Assembly: GCA_019636035.1 (NCBI GenBank)
Contig: JAHBYI010000002.1
Location: forward strand, 62,001 to 126,000
Source: Candidatus Paracaedibacteraceae bacterium
Lineage (GTDB): Bacteria; Pseudomonadota; Alphaproteobacteria; Paracaedibacterales; Paracaedibacteraceae
Direction: 5' to 3'
Length of the DNA stretch: 64,000 nt
The translations under genes and the position numbers were made by a program. The notes under the pieces are model-generated. The model was given only the letters and a program-made list of their open reading frames with translations, was not told the origin of the DNA and did not search any database. Of this stretch, positions 1 through 9,507 are shown in pieces (within the stretch, counting starts at the first letter, position 1; each line of letters starts with the position of its first letter).

Positions 1-63
1 CTTTACAAAAGTAGGCATATTCTGACCATAGAATAGTAAAATTTTAAATAAAGGTCAGATAAA

Positions 64-1737
64 TTGGACGGATTTTCACAAATACTCCGTAACCTTGGTC
101 CTGTAAGGCTCGCTGCTATTGGCAGCGTGATGCTGGGCGTTATCGGATTCTTTATTTATCTTATGTCGCAAACATCAACCGGAAATATGACTGTATTGTA
201 TTCTCAGCTTGAGCCGGCTGAGGCTTCTCGTGTTGTCCAAAAAATTGAATCAATGGGGATTCCTGTCACCGTGAGTGCGGATGGAACAACGATTAATGTC
301 CCTGCTGAAAAAGTGGCTCGGCTTCGTATGGATGTGGCGCAAGAGGGGTTAATTTCGGGCGGAGCTGTTGGTTATGAAATATTCGATCGTGGTGATGTTC
401 TCAGTACATCCGGGAGTATGATCGATATTAACAAACTGCGTGCTCTCGAAGGTGAGTTAACAAAATCAGTTAAGACAATTAAAGGTGTTGCGTCGGCTCG
501 GGTGCATTTAGTTATTCCTAAGCGTGAGTTGTTTTCGAGGGATAAGGTTGACCCGTCAGCGTCGATTATGTTGAAAATGAGTGGGATGATGAAATTATCT
601 GAACAACAGATTAAATCCATTCAATACCTTGTGGCATCGGCGGTGCCGAATCTTTCTGTGGATCGGATATCGATCATTGATGATAAGGGTAACCTTTTAG
701 CCAAAGAATCAGACAGTGATAACAGTATTCAGCAGTTAACAGCACAACAAGAAGTAACGCATGCTTATGAAACAAAAGCAGCAAAACAGCTTGAGAGCTT
801 GCTTGAGAAAACTCTTGGTCCGGGCAAGATTCGTGCGGAAATCTCAGCAGATATTGATTTTGACCAAGTGGTGATTAATTCAGAAAAATATGATCCGGAA
901 GGTCAAGTGGTGCGCAGTGCTTCTAATAGTAAGGAAGATTCAACACAAAGCAGTAGTGATGCTAGTGTTTCTGTTGCTAATGCATTACCTGATGCCAATA
1001 ACAAAGCAACAGGTAGTAATGATAATCGTAGTAATCGTGCGGATGAAAATACCACCTATGAAATCTCACGCATTGTCGAAAACCACAAAAAGGAATCAGG
1101 CAATATTAAGTCCATGTCTGTTGCTGTGTTAGTTGACGGAACCTATACAAAGGACAAAGACGGTAAAGAAACGTATAAACCCCGCTCAAAAGAAGAAATT
1201 GATCAAATTACAACACTTGTGAAAACAGCGATTGGGTTTAAAGAAGAGCGTGGCGATAAGGTTGAAATTGTTAACATGCAATTTGCCAAGTCTGATTTTG
1301 AAGAAGCGGCTGTTCCGGAAAAGAACTCACTGATTCCGGCTATGGATATAACAAAAATTATTGAGTTGTTGGTTTTGGCTGCGGTTGGTGTCTTAATTTT
1401 GATTATGATTGTTCGTCCTGTTCTGTTACGTGTTATCGAATCAAGCGGCGTTGCCAACGAAGATAGCGAAGTTGCAGCACTTTTGGCCAATGCAAATGGT
1501 CGGGGGTATGCTCTGCCTGATTTTTCAAAACCCGAAGATGGACAGTATGATTTGATTTCCAACCTGGATGAAAATGAAGAGGATGATCTTTTGGATATCA
1601 CCAATATTGACGGTCGACTAAAAGCATCATCGTTGAAGAAAATCGGAGAAATTATCGATAAACACCCCGAAGAAGCCGTAACAATTATTAGAAACTGGAT
1701 GTATGACGAGCCATGGAAACAAGAAAAGACTACATAG
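64..1737 (+). CDS. fliF: Flagellar MS-ring protein FliF
   Basis: FliF forms the membrane-embedded MS ring on which the flagellar rotor and export gate assemble. The 557-residue length is normal. A membrane segment lies near residues 16-34 and a second near 430-450. Between them are the periplasmic ring-building domains and a low-complexity Ser/Asn/Asp stretch near 290-330. The C-terminal tail (IIRNWMYDE) matches the FliG-binding end of the family. The start is TTG with AAGG 9 nt upstream, and no better ATG lies nearby. The gene overlaps fliG by 25 nt, so translation is probably coupled. It heads a block in the order known from the Caulobacter fliF operon. The promoter lies largely outside the window. 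Confidence 0.97.
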   Translation: MDGFSQILRNLGPVRLAAIGSVMLGVIGFFIYLMSQTSTGNMTVLYSQLEPAEASRVVQKIESMGIPVTVSADGTTINVPAEKVARLRMDVAQEGLISGGAVGYEIFDRGDVLSTSGSMIDINKLRALEGELTKSVKTIKGVASARVHLVIPKRELFSRDKVDPSASIMLKMSGMMKLSEQQIKSIQYLVASAVPNLSVDRISIIDDKGNLLAKESDSDNSIQQLTAQQEVTHAYETKAAKQLESLLEKTLGPGKIRAEISADIDFDQVVINSEKYDPEGQVVRSASNSKEDSTQSSSDASVSVANALPDANNKATGSNDNRSNRADENTTYEISRIVENHKKESGNIKSMSVAVLVDGTYTKDKDGKETYKPRSKEEIDQITTLVKTAIGFKEERGDKVEIVNMQFAKSDFEEAAVPEKNSLIPAMDITKIIELLVLAAVGVLILIMIVRPVLLRVIESSGVANEDSEVAALLANANGRGYALPDFSKPEDGQYDLISNLDENEEDDLLDITNIDGRLKASSLKKIGEIIDKHPEEAVTIIRNWMYDEPWKQEKTT

Positions 1738-2732
1738 GACTATCAGGCGTCGAACGGGTTTCGTTGCTCCTCTTAGCTTTGGGAGACGAACAAGTTCAGC
1801 AGCTCTTTAAGCATCTCGATGAGGCCGAAATCAGAGAGATTGCCCTGACAATGACAGCTTTGGGGAAAGTCCCATCCAATGTTGTTGAGGTTATGTTTGG
1901 CGATTTCGTTGATCAACTCTCAACAACGGGTGCGCTGATTGGAACACCGGAAAGTACCAAGCGATTATTGACAAAGGCTTTGCCTCAGGAAAAAGTTTCC
2001 CAGATCATGGATGAAATTAGTGGGCCTGCGGGGCGTACCATGTGGGACAAATTGAGCAATATCAACGAAGAACTGTTGGCCAATTTCTTAAAGAACGAAT
2101 ATCCCCAAACCATCAGTGTTGTCTTGACTCGGATTAAACCGGAACACGCAGCACGCGTTATGACCTTGTTGCCTGATTCTTTGGTGATGGAAGTCATTAT
2201 GCGCATGTTGAAGATGGAGTCTGTTCGCCGCGAGATCCTTGATGATGTTGAGCGAACATTGCGGACAGAATTTATGAGCAATATTTCTAAGGCAGCAAAA
2301 CGAGATTCCTATGAACTTGTTGCTGAAATCTTTAACTATCTGGATCGTCAGGCTGAGGCTAAAATGCTGGGGAACTTAGAAGAAAGTAGCCCTGATGACG
2401 CCGAGAAAATTAAGAACCTCATGTTTACCTTTGATGACATGATCAAACTGGATAGCCAGGGTATCCAAACGGTTATCCGTATTGCAGACAAAACGAAATT
2501 GGCCTTGGCTCTTAAAGGTGCCAATGATTCCATCAAGGAGAAATTCTTTGGCAATATGTCAGAACGTGCTGCCAAACTTATGCGTGAAGATATGCAGTCG
2601 ATGGGTATGGTTCGTGTCAGAGATGTGGATGAAGCTCAGAACTACATTGTTGTGACAACCAAAGATCTATCAAACAGAGGTGAAGTTATCATTCGTAAGG
2701 GTAATGACGCCGAAGATGCTTTGATTGAATGA
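1713..2732 (+). CDS. fliG: Flagellar motor switch protein FliG
   Basis: FliG is the rotor protein that binds FliF and transmits torque from the stator. The 339 residues show the FliG N domain (GVERVSLLLLALGDEQ), the middle domain (IKPEHAARVMTLLP) and the C-terminal torque domain (FTFDDMIKLDSQGIQTVIR), where the charged stator-contacting residues lie. The ATG is inside the end of fliF. The stop is followed directly by a purine-rich ribosome site for fliH. It is the second gene of the flagellar block and is full length with no defects visible. Confidence 0.98.
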   Translation: METRKDYIGLSGVERVSLLLLALGDEQVQQLFKHLDEAEIREIALTMTALGKVPSNVVEVMFGDFVDQLSTTGALIGTPESTKRLLTKALPQEKVSQIMDEISGPAGRTMWDKLSNINEELLANFLKNEYPQTISVVLTRIKPEHAARVMTLLPDSLVMEVIMRMLKMESVRREILDDVERTLRTEFMSNISKAAKRDSYELVAEIFNYLDRQAEAKMLGNLEESSPDDAEKIKNLMFTFDDMIKLDSQGIQTVIRIADKTKLALALKGANDSIKEKFFGNMSERAAKLMREDMQSMGMVRVRDVDEAQNYIVVTTKDLSNRGEVIIRKGNDAEDALIE

Positions 2733-2745
2733 GGAGCGGGAAGGG

Positions 2746-3345
2746 ATGAATAAATTTACCTTTAACCACGATTTTGAAAAACCGATACAGATTGACCCCA
2801 ATGCGCCAAAGTACACGGAAGATGATGCTGCTTTGATTAAAGAGGCGGCCTATGCCGAGGGTGTTGCTGAGGGGAGAGCCATTCAACAAACCGTAATCGA
2901 GGCCGATTTAACGCGGGCGATGGAAGGTTTTGAGGATAAGCTTATCCGTTTTGCAGAGGAAGAGGCGACCAAACGCCATCTTGTTCAATCGGAGGCTGCT
3001 CATTTAGCCAAAGCAGTTGCCATGAAAATTTGTTTAGCCGATGTTGAAAAACATTCTGTTGACCGCGTTCTGAGTTGCATGGAAAAAGTGACAAAAACCC
3101 TTTTAGGTAAGCCAACGATGGCGATCCATGTAAACCCAAAAATTGCAAAAACATTAATGGAACGCGTTCAGGATCTGATCCAGAACGGGCAAATTATTAT
3201 TCAAGCTGATGACAGCCTTGAGCCCATGGATTGCACGTTTTCGTGGGCATCGGGAGGGGCTGAGGTTTTGTTAAAAAATACATTGGATGAGATAGAACGT
3301 CTTATCGGCGAAATTAGTCAAACAAAGGAGCTAGACCATGAGTGA
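2746..3345 (+). CDS. fliH: Flagellar export-ATPase regulator FliH (FlbE-type)
   Basis: FliH is the stator-like regulator of the flagellar export ATPase FliI. The assignment rests on position between fliG and fliN and on the architecture: about 199 residues, an Ala/Glu-rich helical N-terminal half (AAYAEGVAEGRAIQQ) and a C-terminal FliH/V-ATPase-E-like part (MAIHVNPKIAKTLMERVQDL). Sequence conservation in this family is weak. I chose the ATG at 2746, preceded by GGGAAGGG. A TTG seven codons upstream overlaps fliG and has no ribosome site. The gene overlaps fliN by 8 nt. No fliI is present in the window. Confidence 0.85.
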   Translation: MNKFTFNHDFEKPIQIDPNAPKYTEDDAALIKEAAYAEGVAEGRAIQQTVIEADLTRAMEGFEDKLIRFAEEEATKRHLVQSEAAHLAKAVAMKICLADVEKHSVDRVLSCMEKVTKTLLGKPTMAIHVNPKIAKTLMERVQDLIQNGQIIIQADDSLEPMDCTFSWASGGAEVLLKNTLDEIERLIGEISQTKELDHE

Positions 3346-3694
3346 TGAACAAAATACAGAAAACAATGAATCAACAACCCCAGAGGGGAATCCGGCTGAG
3401 TCCATTGATCTTCAGCCAACCATAGACAGTCTCGATGAAACCCTGGGGGATTCAAACGACCTAACTGCGGTTTATAACGTGCCGGTTACCATTTCTGCCG
3501 TGTTAGGGCGCGCGACTTTACCTGTCAGCCAACTCTTAAAACTAGGGCGTGGTGCTGTTGTTGAATTGGATCGCCGTGTTGGTGAGTCTGTTGATATCTT
3601 TGTCAATAATCGCCTTGTTGCCCGAGGTGAAGTTGTGATTGTTGATGAACGTCTTGGGATCACAATGACAGAAATTATTAAATCGGATAGATAA
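3338..3694 (+). CDS. fliN: Flagellar motor switch protein FliN
   Basis: FliN belongs to the C ring that sets rotation direction and receives export cargo. The 118 residues have an acidic, disordered N-terminus (about residues 1-40) followed by a SpoA domain. Typical motifs are PVTISAVLGRATLPVSQLLK and VGESVDIFVNNRLVARGEVV. AAGGAG lies 8 nt before the ATG, and the start overlaps the end of fliH. The gene is full length and in the expected operon position between fliH and the regulator flbD. Confidence 0.96.
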   Translation: MSDEQNTENNESTTPEGNPAESIDLQPTIDSLDETLGDSNDLTAVYNVPVTISAVLGRATLPVSQLLKLGRGAVVELDRRVGESVDIFVNNRLVARGEVVIVDERLGITMTEIIKSDR

Positions 3695-3705
3695 GGGGAT
3701 AGCCA

Positions 3706-5022
3706 ATGCGTGTTATGATTATCAGTGCCTTTGACGGTCAAGTTTCTGAAGCAGCGAGAATGGCAACCCAGAGCGGTGCCAAGGTTACGATGACTTCGTC
3801 AACCAAAGAAGCATTAGAATTATTACGCAAAGGGCAAAGTGCAGATTTACTGTTCATTGATATTATTCACGATGTCGATTCTGTTATTAAACAACTAGCA
3901 TCAGAACATTTTAATGTGCCTGTTGTTGCTTGTGGGATTCAGGCCGATCCTGAAAAAGCAGCGCAAGCTATCCGTGCAGGTGCCATTGATTATATTCCGT
4001 TCCCACCCCAAGCTGAAATGATTGCAGCGATTCTATCGGCTATTACAAAAACCAAAGATGATATGATTTCCCGAGATCCGGCGATGATGCGTTGGATCGA
4101 AATGGCTGATAAGGTTGCGCCTAGTGAAGCAAATATCCTTATCACTGGTGAGTCTGGTACGGGTAAAGAAGTTATGGCGCGCTATATTCACAGTAAGTCA
4201 AACCGTTCTAAAAAACCGTTTATCTCCGTTAACTGTGCTGCTATTCCTGAAAATTTGCTGGAATCAGAATTATTCGGCCATGAAAAAGGAGCCTTTACCG
4301 GGGCTGTGGCGCGTCGCGTTGGTAAGTTTGAAGAAGCCAATGGAGGGACGTTATTACTAGATGAAATCAGTGAGATAGATGTTCGCCTCCAAGCGAAATT
4401 GCTCCGTGCTATCCAAGAACGTGTTATTGATCGTGTTGGTGGAACGTCGCCTGTTAAAGTTGATATTCGGATTGTTGCAACGTCCAATCGAGATTTGATG
4501 GTGTCGTGTAAAAAAGGTGAATTCCGCGAAGACTTGTATTATCGATTAAATGTCATTAATTTGCAATTGCCCGCTCTTCGTCAACGACCAAAGGATGTTG
4601 AGGCTCTGGCGCAGTTCTTTATCGATAAATTTTCCGAGTTAAACGGCCTGTCTCAGAAAACGTTATCGTCCTTAGCGCGTCAGGCTTTGGTGAATTATGC
4701 GTGGCCAGGCAATGTGCGTGAGCTTGAAAATACGTTGCACCGTGCTGTTCTTTTATCCTCGGGAACTATTATCGAAGCCTCTGATTTATTTGACGAAGTG
4801 ACCCAAGAAAGTTTGAAAGTTACGGTTAAATCTGATGTGGAAAAGAGTTTGTTGATTGGGCGAACCGTTGCCAGTGTGGAAAAGGATTTGATTTTGAATA
4901 CCCTTGATCACTGTAGTGGTAATCGAACGCATGCAGCTAATATTTTAGGTATTTCAATTCGAACATTGCGCAATAAACTCAAGGAATATGGCGATCATTC
5001 ACATGAAGTTATGGTGGGTTAG
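3706..5022 (+). CDS. flbD: Sigma-54-dependent flagellar regulator, FlbD-like
   Basis: The protein is an AAA+ activator of RNA polymerase sigma-54. Visible features are a degenerate receiver domain (residues 1-120), Walker A GESGTGKE near 147, the sigma-54-contacting GAFTGA loop near 194, and a Fis-type helix-turn-helix at the C-terminus (RTHAANILGISIRTLRNKLK). The receiver keeps an Asp after beta-3 (LLFID). It lacks the usual N-terminal acidic pair, and the conserved Lys position reads YIPFPP. This fits FlbD, which in Caulobacter is controlled by FliX rather than by ordinary phosphorelay and switches class III/IV flagellar genes. Position after fliN supports the name. Confidence 0.92.
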   Translation: MRVMIISAFDGQVSEAARMATQSGAKVTMTSSTKEALELLRKGQSADLLFIDIIHDVDSVIKQLASEHFNVPVVACGIQADPEKAAQAIRAGAIDYIPFPPQAEMIAAILSAITKTKDDMISRDPAMMRWIEMADKVAPSEANILITGESGTGKEVMARYIHSKSNRSKKPFISVNCAAIPENLLESELFGHEKGAFTGAVARRVGKFEEANGGTLLLDEISEIDVRLQAKLLRAIQERVIDRVGGTSPVKVDIRIVATSNRDLMVSCKKGEFREDLYYRLNVINLQLPALRQRPKDVEALAQFFIDKFSELNGLSQKTLSSLARQALVNYAWPGNVRELENTLHRAVLLSSGTIIEASDLFDEVTQESLKVTVKSDVEKSLLIGRTVASVEKDLILNTLDHCSGNRTHAANILGISIRTLRNKLKEYGDHSHEVMVG

Positions 5023-5046
5023 CCCTTATATGAAAGGAAATCATCA

Positions 5047-7146
5047 ATGGCAACACCTGCACTAACATCAGGGTTTGACATCTCGAGCATCAGCAAACGC
5101 ACGGATATTGCTTTTGCTCTTGGTTTAGTTTCTGTTCTAATCCTCTTATTTATGCCTGTGTCGACAATTTTATTGGATATGGCTTTGGCATTGTCGATCC
5201 TTTTTTCCATTATGATTTTGTTCACAGCCTTATTTATTGAAAAACCGCTTGAATTTAGCTCTTTTCCAACAATATTGCTGGTTTCAACGATGATTCGCCT
5301 TGCCCTCGATGTGGCGGCAACGCGTATGATTTTGACCCACGGGCATGAGGGGTCTCACTCTGCAGGTAAAGTTATCGAGGCTTTTGGTCGATTCTTGATG
5401 GGCGGAAACTTTGTCATTGGGATCATTGTTTTTGCGATTTTGATTATCGTTAACTTTGTGGTTATTACAAAGGGGTCCGGTCGTATTGCAGAAGTATCGG
5501 CTCGATTCAGTTTGGATGCCATGCCCGGTAAGCAGATGGCTGTGGATGCGGACTTAAGTGCGGGACTAATTGACGAAAGTGAAGCAAAACGTCGTCGTAA
5601 ACTTCTGGAAGATGAAAGTAATTTCTATGGATCCATGGATGGTGCGGCTAAGTTCGTGCGCGGAGATGCGATTGCAGCACTCTTGATCACCTTTATTAAC
5701 ATTATTGGCGGGATCATCATTGGTGTTGGTCAAATGGATCTGAGTTTTGGTGAGGCCTTGAAAACCTATACGATTTTGACGGTTGGTGATGGTTTGGTCT
5801 CGCAGGTGCCAGCATTAATTGTCTCAACAGCAGCGGGTATGTTGGTCTCCAAGGCTGGTGTTGAAGGATCTGCCGATAAAGCCCTAATTGCGCAGTTGAG
5901 TGCGAACCCAACTGTCCTTGGTCTCAGTGCCTTTTTGATGTTTATTTTAGCGATAACGCCGGGGATGCCGGGGTTGCCTTTCTTTATCCTAGCTGTTGGT
6001 TGTGGTGTCGGTGCATGGCGTGTTGCTGAGCGTCAAAAAAAGGACGTTGTGGAGGCAGAGCTTGCCGCTGTAGAAAAACAAAAGGCAAGTGAAGAGCAAG
6101 TATCGATAGGTGAAGAAACCAAAATCACACCGGGGCATATCGATCATTTGCGGATTGAGATCGGTTATGGATTGTTGAACCTGTTAAACGGGGAGCGTGG
6201 AACAAAATTAACAGATCAAATCAAAAGCCTTCGCAAACAACTCGCACAAGAAGTTGGTTTTGTTTTGCCGTCTGTTCGTATTCAAGATAATTTGCAGGTG
6301 GATGGTATGTCCTATGTCATCCGGGTCAAAGAGTTAGAAGCAGGACGAGGAGAGTTGCGACCTGATCATTTGTTGGTCATGAGCCCGAGCGGGAATGACA
6401 TTTTGATTGAAGGTGAAGCAACGGTTGAGCCAACGTTTGGCTTGCCGGCACGGTGGATTCGTGAGGACAAGCGGGCTGAGGCTGAACGTCAGGGATTAAC
6501 GGTTGTGGATGCCTCGACGGTTATGACGACTCATCTAACAGAAATCGTCAAAGATAACTTGGCAGAACTGTTGACCTATGTTGAGACGCAGAAAATGCTG
6601 GATGAGCTGGGGGACACCTATAAGAAATTATTAAACGACCTTATTCCGACACAAATTAGCCTTGGTGGAATCCAACGTGTTCTCCAAAATCTGGTGAGTG
6701 AGCGCGTCAGTATCCGCGATCTAGCAACGATTATTGAAGCAATTTCTGAGGGATGCGGCTATTCTCGGAATGTATCTGTTATTACAGAGCATGTTCGCCA
6801 GCGTTTAGCACGCCAAATCACCCACAGTAATCTGAGTGAACAGGGAATTCTAAAAATTGTCCCCCTGACGGTCAACTGGGATCAAGCCATGCATGATGCT
6901 TTGATTGGTGAAGGGGAGGTTAAGCAGTTAGCCCTCTCTCCAAGTCAGATCCAAGACTTTATCAATGATTTTAAAGTTACTTTTGATCGTATTGCCATGA
7001 CGGGGGAGCATGCTGTTCTCGTGGTTAACCCAACACTAAGGCCTTTTGTTCGCGCTATTATTGAGCGTGTGCGTCCATCTGTTACAGTTATGGGGCAGAA
7101 CGAAATCCACCCCAGTGCCAAAATCGAAAATGTTGGGCAAGTGTAA
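5047..7146 (+). CDS. flhA: Flagellar export gate protein FlhA
   Basis: FlhA is the large gate subunit of the flagellar type III export apparatus. The 699 residues match the family. The first roughly 330 residues hold about eight hydrophobic membrane segments, with the conserved cytosolic loop between them (GSGRIAEVSARFSLDAMPGK and MAVDADLSAGLIDESEAKRR). The remainder is the cytoplasmic cargo-docking domain (VDASTVMTTHLTEIVK, HPSAKIENVGQV). AAAGGAAA precedes the ATG. It is the last flagellar gene here; the next gene is convergent and only 15 nt away. Confidence 0.98.
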   Translation: MATPALTSGFDISSISKRTDIAFALGLVSVLILLFMPVSTILLDMALALSILFSIMILFTALFIEKPLEFSSFPTILLVSTMIRLALDVAATRMILTHGHEGSHSAGKVIEAFGRFLMGGNFVIGIIVFAILIIVNFVVITKGSGRIAEVSARFSLDAMPGKQMAVDADLSAGLIDESEAKRRRKLLEDESNFYGSMDGAAKFVRGDAIAALLITFINIIGGIIIGVGQMDLSFGEALKTYTILTVGDGLVSQVPALIVSTAAGMLVSKAGVEGSADKALIAQLSANPTVLGLSAFLMFILAITPGMPGLPFFILAVGCGVGAWRVAERQKKDVVEAELAAVEKQKASEEQVSIGEETKITPGHIDHLRIEIGYGLLNLLNGERGTKLTDQIKSLRKQLAQEVGFVLPSVRIQDNLQVDGMSYVIRVKELEAGRGELRPDHLLVMSPSGNDILIEGEATVEPTFGLPARWIREDKRAEAERQGLTVVDASTVMTTHLTEIVKDNLAELLTYVETQKMLDELGDTYKKLLNDLIPTQISLGGIQRVLQNLVSERVSIRDLATIIEAISEGCGYSRNVSVITEHVRQRLARQITHSNLSEQGILKIVPLTVNWDQAMHDALIGEGEVKQLALSPSQIQDFINDFKVTFDRIAMTGEHAVLVVNPTLRPFVRAIIERVRPSVTVMGQNEIHPSAKIENVGQV

Positions 7147-7161
7147 CCCTATCACCTATAA

Positions 7162-8325
7162 TTACTTTCCCTTTAATGATGCAATAACCATTTTTTCTTG
7201 GTTTGCCAGTTCATAGAGTATTTTTGTCATATCAACGTTTGTATGAGCTTGTGCCACTTGAGAACAGAGTTTGTTAAAACTATTGATGGCTTGGCTACTC
7301 TTTGCTTTGATCACGTCGGCTTTTTTACCTTTGCCGGCGCGCTCTGCTAGGGCAGGGGCATTCCGACCGATAGCAGAGCAAACTTTAGATGTGGCGGCGT
7401 GAATTTGATCTAAGAGAGTGTGGACTTTTCCGCTTAAATCTTGATTCGCCGCTTTTTTAGAGTTGGCAAGTTTGCTGAGTCCTTTTTGGGTCGAAATCAA
7501 TTGTTTCATATCGCTTGCCATCTTATCTGTTTTTGACAACAATTTGCTTTTGGCAAGGACATACAGACTCTTGAGCATAACGCCGGCTTCGTCAAGATTG
7601 CGCGACACTTCTGTTGTGCTGAGGCCGCCGGATGCTGGTGAGGTCGTGTTCTGATTCAAAGAAGACAGATCTTTAACCATGTTGACGAATTGGGGAACAT
7701 CTTGGGTTCCCTTGAGGTTAGAGCAGGTTTGGATAAACTTGCTGACATTGGTGGTGTTCGCTCTGCCGGCATTTGATCGCAATCCTTGCTTGAGGGAGCC
7801 CATCATCTCGGTGCAAGCGGACATAGCTGTTTGTTTAGTTATGCCCAATAGATTGTTATATTTTTCTTGGTCAAAACTGCTTTTTCCAAAGGTTTTATTT
7901 TCTAACACTTCGTGATCCGGTATGGATTGCAGATCGCGGCCATTACTGACGGCGTGTTCTAATTTTTCTAATTCCTCTGAAACCATTTGAATATTGGTGC
8001 CATATTTCGCATGAAAATTGCTCGTTTGAACAAGGTTTTGTGTTTCTTGAAGAAGGTTCCTAAGATTCCCAAACTTTGTTTTAATTTCACTAAAGGGAAT
8101 TCCTTGCACTGGGGTTGCGGCCGGAGCAGGAGTTGATTGGTTGAATACGGGAGCAGGTCTGGCCGGGAGAGGTGGGGGCGTTGTGCTTTTTTTGTAATCT
8201 TGATACGGTTGTTTTGATCCTAAAGGGTTTGTTTGATAGGCATCACCATATCCTTGTTGTGCACCGACAAAATCAGCTTGTGCATAGGAAATGGATAATA
8301 AAAGAACCAATAGTGTCTTGTTCAT
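7162..8325 (-). CDS. Exported protein of unknown function with a proline-rich linker
   Basis: I do not recognise a family. The 387-residue product begins with a signal peptide (MNKTLLVLLLSISYAQA). A Pro-rich linker near residues 48-75 includes the string PPPLPARPAP. The rest is largely helical, Lys/Ser/Asn/Leu-rich and contains several Cys, which suits an oxidising compartment. No membrane segment follows the signal. It converges on flhA with 15 nt between the stops, so it is probably a separate unit. The proline string resembles SH3-type ligands, but that is resemblance only. Confidence 0.75.
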   Translation of the reverse strand: MNKTLLVLLLSISYAQADFVGAQQGYGDAYQTNPLGSKQPYQDYKKSTTPPPLPARPAPVFNQSTPAPAATPVQGIPFSEIKTKFGNLRNLLQETQNLVQTSNFHAKYGTNIQMVSEELEKLEHAVSNGRDLQSIPDHEVLENKTFGKSSFDQEKYNNLLGITKQTAMSACTEMMGSLKQGLRSNAGRANTTNVSKFIQTCSNLKGTQDVPQFVNMVKDLSSLNQNTTSPASGGLSTTEVSRNLDEAGVMLKSLYVLAKSKLLSKTDKMASDMKQLISTQKGLSKLANSKKAANQDLSGKVHTLLDQIHAATSKVCSAIGRNAPALAERAGKGKKADVIKAKSSQAINSFNKLCSQVAQAHTNVDMTKILYELANQEKMVIASLKGK

Positions 8326-8367
8326 CAGATCGTGCTCCGCAGTGTTTTACTGATGATTAGGATAGGT

Positions 8368-8778
8368 CTAATACTTTAAAATAGTGTTAAAATAGGTATT
8401 TATTTTTTGAGTGAGCTGATCTAGCTCAAACGGTGTATAGTCACTTGATACAGTGTTCCACACAGGATTTGGCCAGGCAGGATCCGTTGTATAGCGAGCA
8501 ATAACGTGGATGTGCATTTGCGGAACAACATTGCCAAGGGTTGCAATGTTGAGTTTGTACGGCGAAAATAAGGACTGCATCATATGGCATGTTTGGTTGA
8601 TTTCTGCCATCAAAAGATGTTGCTCAGGTTCTGTCAGATCGGTTAATTCAACACAATTATCGCGTTTAGGAATCAACAGAATCCACGGGAAAGCTGCATT
8701 ATGCGATAGCCGAACCTGACATAAAGGCAGGTCGCAAACAAAAGAAGATGAGCTTTCAAGGTGTAGATCAAGATTCAT
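8368..8778 (-). CDS. HIT-family nucleotide-binding protein
   Basis: HIT proteins hydrolyse or transfer nucleotidyl groups. The catalytic strip reads VPQMHIHVIARY. The first His of the His-x-His-x-His triad is Gln, the common form in an alphaproteobacterial subgroup (VPQLHxHV). The N-terminal motif LDLHLESSSSFVCDLPLCQV and the ILLIPKR strand also fit. I chose the ATG at 8778 (136 residues). A GTG 20 codons upstream would add residues atypical of the family. Substrate is unknown. Confidence 0.88.
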   Translation of the reverse strand: MNLDLHLESSSSFVCDLPLCQVRLSHNAAFPWILLIPKRDNCVELTDLTEPEQHLLMAEINQTCHMMQSLFSPYKLNIATLGNVVPQMHIHVIARYTTDPAWPNPVWNTVSSDYTPFELDQLTQKINTYFNTILKY

Positions 8779-8880
8779 GCCCTCATTATGGGGGAGATTT
8801 TGGCAGATGACAACTGTGAAAATACTTGCGTTGAGCACTGATTTTGTTTAATTATAGAAAATGATACATTTATAATATGT

Positions 8881-8957
8881 GCGCCCATAGCTCAGCTGGA
8901 TAGAGCAACGGCCTTCTAAGCCGCAGGTCGGGGGTTCGAATCCTCCTGGGCGCGCCA
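8881..8957 (+). tRNA. tRNA-Arg (anticodon TCT)
   Basis: A 77-nt cloverleaf with acceptor stem GCGCCCA/TGGGCGC, D arm GCTCAGCTGGATAGAGC, anticodon loop CTTCTAA (anticodon TCT, reading AGA), T arm with GGTTCGAATCC, and an encoded CCA end. It sits 31 nt upstream of rpoZ. Confidence 0.97.
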
Positions 8958-8988
8958 TAAAACTATTTACTAGAATTTGTGAGGATCC

Positions 8989-9378
8989 ATGGCCCGCGTA
9001 ACAGTTGAAGATTGCGTTGAAATTGTCCCTAATCGATTTGAGCTTGTGATGCTCGCTGCCCGTCGTGCGCGCGAACTATCAGCTGGTTCATCCATGACGA
9101 TTGAACGTAAGAATGATCGCAACCCTGTTGTTGCCTTGCGCGAGATTGCAGAACAAACTGTTTCCGTCGATCATCTTCAAGATAGTCTTGTTCGCTCATT
9201 GCAACGCGTTTCATTTTCTGATGCGAGTGATGAAGAGTTGGAAAATGAATTTTTGGACGCCATTAGCGGATCGTTAACAATGGATGACGACGATGATGAT
9301 GTTGCAACATCTCAGATGTTAGAAGCTGATGTTGAATCACAGCTAAACGTTTCCGAAGGCGAAGAAAACTTAGATTAA
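8989..9378 (+). CDS. rpoZ: RNA polymerase omega subunit
   Basis: Omega helps beta-prime fold and assemble into RNA polymerase. The 129 residues start [20 protein letters not shown], the hallmark of alphaproteobacterial RpoZ, followed by [11 protein letters not shown] and [10 protein letters not shown]. The C-terminal third is an acidic tail (DDDDDD-like) typical of the class. GAGG lies 4 nt before the ATG. It is downstream of tRNA-Arg and convergent with lon; a palindromic repeat lies between them. The usual neighbour spoT/relA is absent. Confidence 0.97.
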   Translation: MARVTVEDCVEIVPNRFELVMLAARRARELSAGSSMTIERKNDRNPVVALREIAEQTVSVDHLQDSLVRSLQRVSFSDASDEELENEFLDAISGSLTMDDDDDDVATSQMLEADVESQLNVSEGEENLD

Positions 9379-9427
9379 TTCTTTTCCCTATTGTTGCTAG
9401 ATGTTCTGTCAGTGGCAGAATCCATCG

Positions 9428-9473
9428 CCTCTACCCTTGAGAGGGAGAGGCCGACCGTAGGTCGGGTGAGGGG
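9428..9473. repeat. REP-like palindrome, single copy
   Basis: Two nested inverted repeats (CTCTACCC...GAGGGAGAGG and CCGACCGTAGGTCGG) end in GTGAGGGG. The same core recurs near 27.7, 30.9, 32.4 and 48.9 kb. It lies between the convergent genes rpoZ and lon and may act as a two-way transcription stop. Confidence 0.75.
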
Positions 9474-9507
9474 TAAAAACTAATGATATGGAGCGGTGCT
9501 ATTAGTG

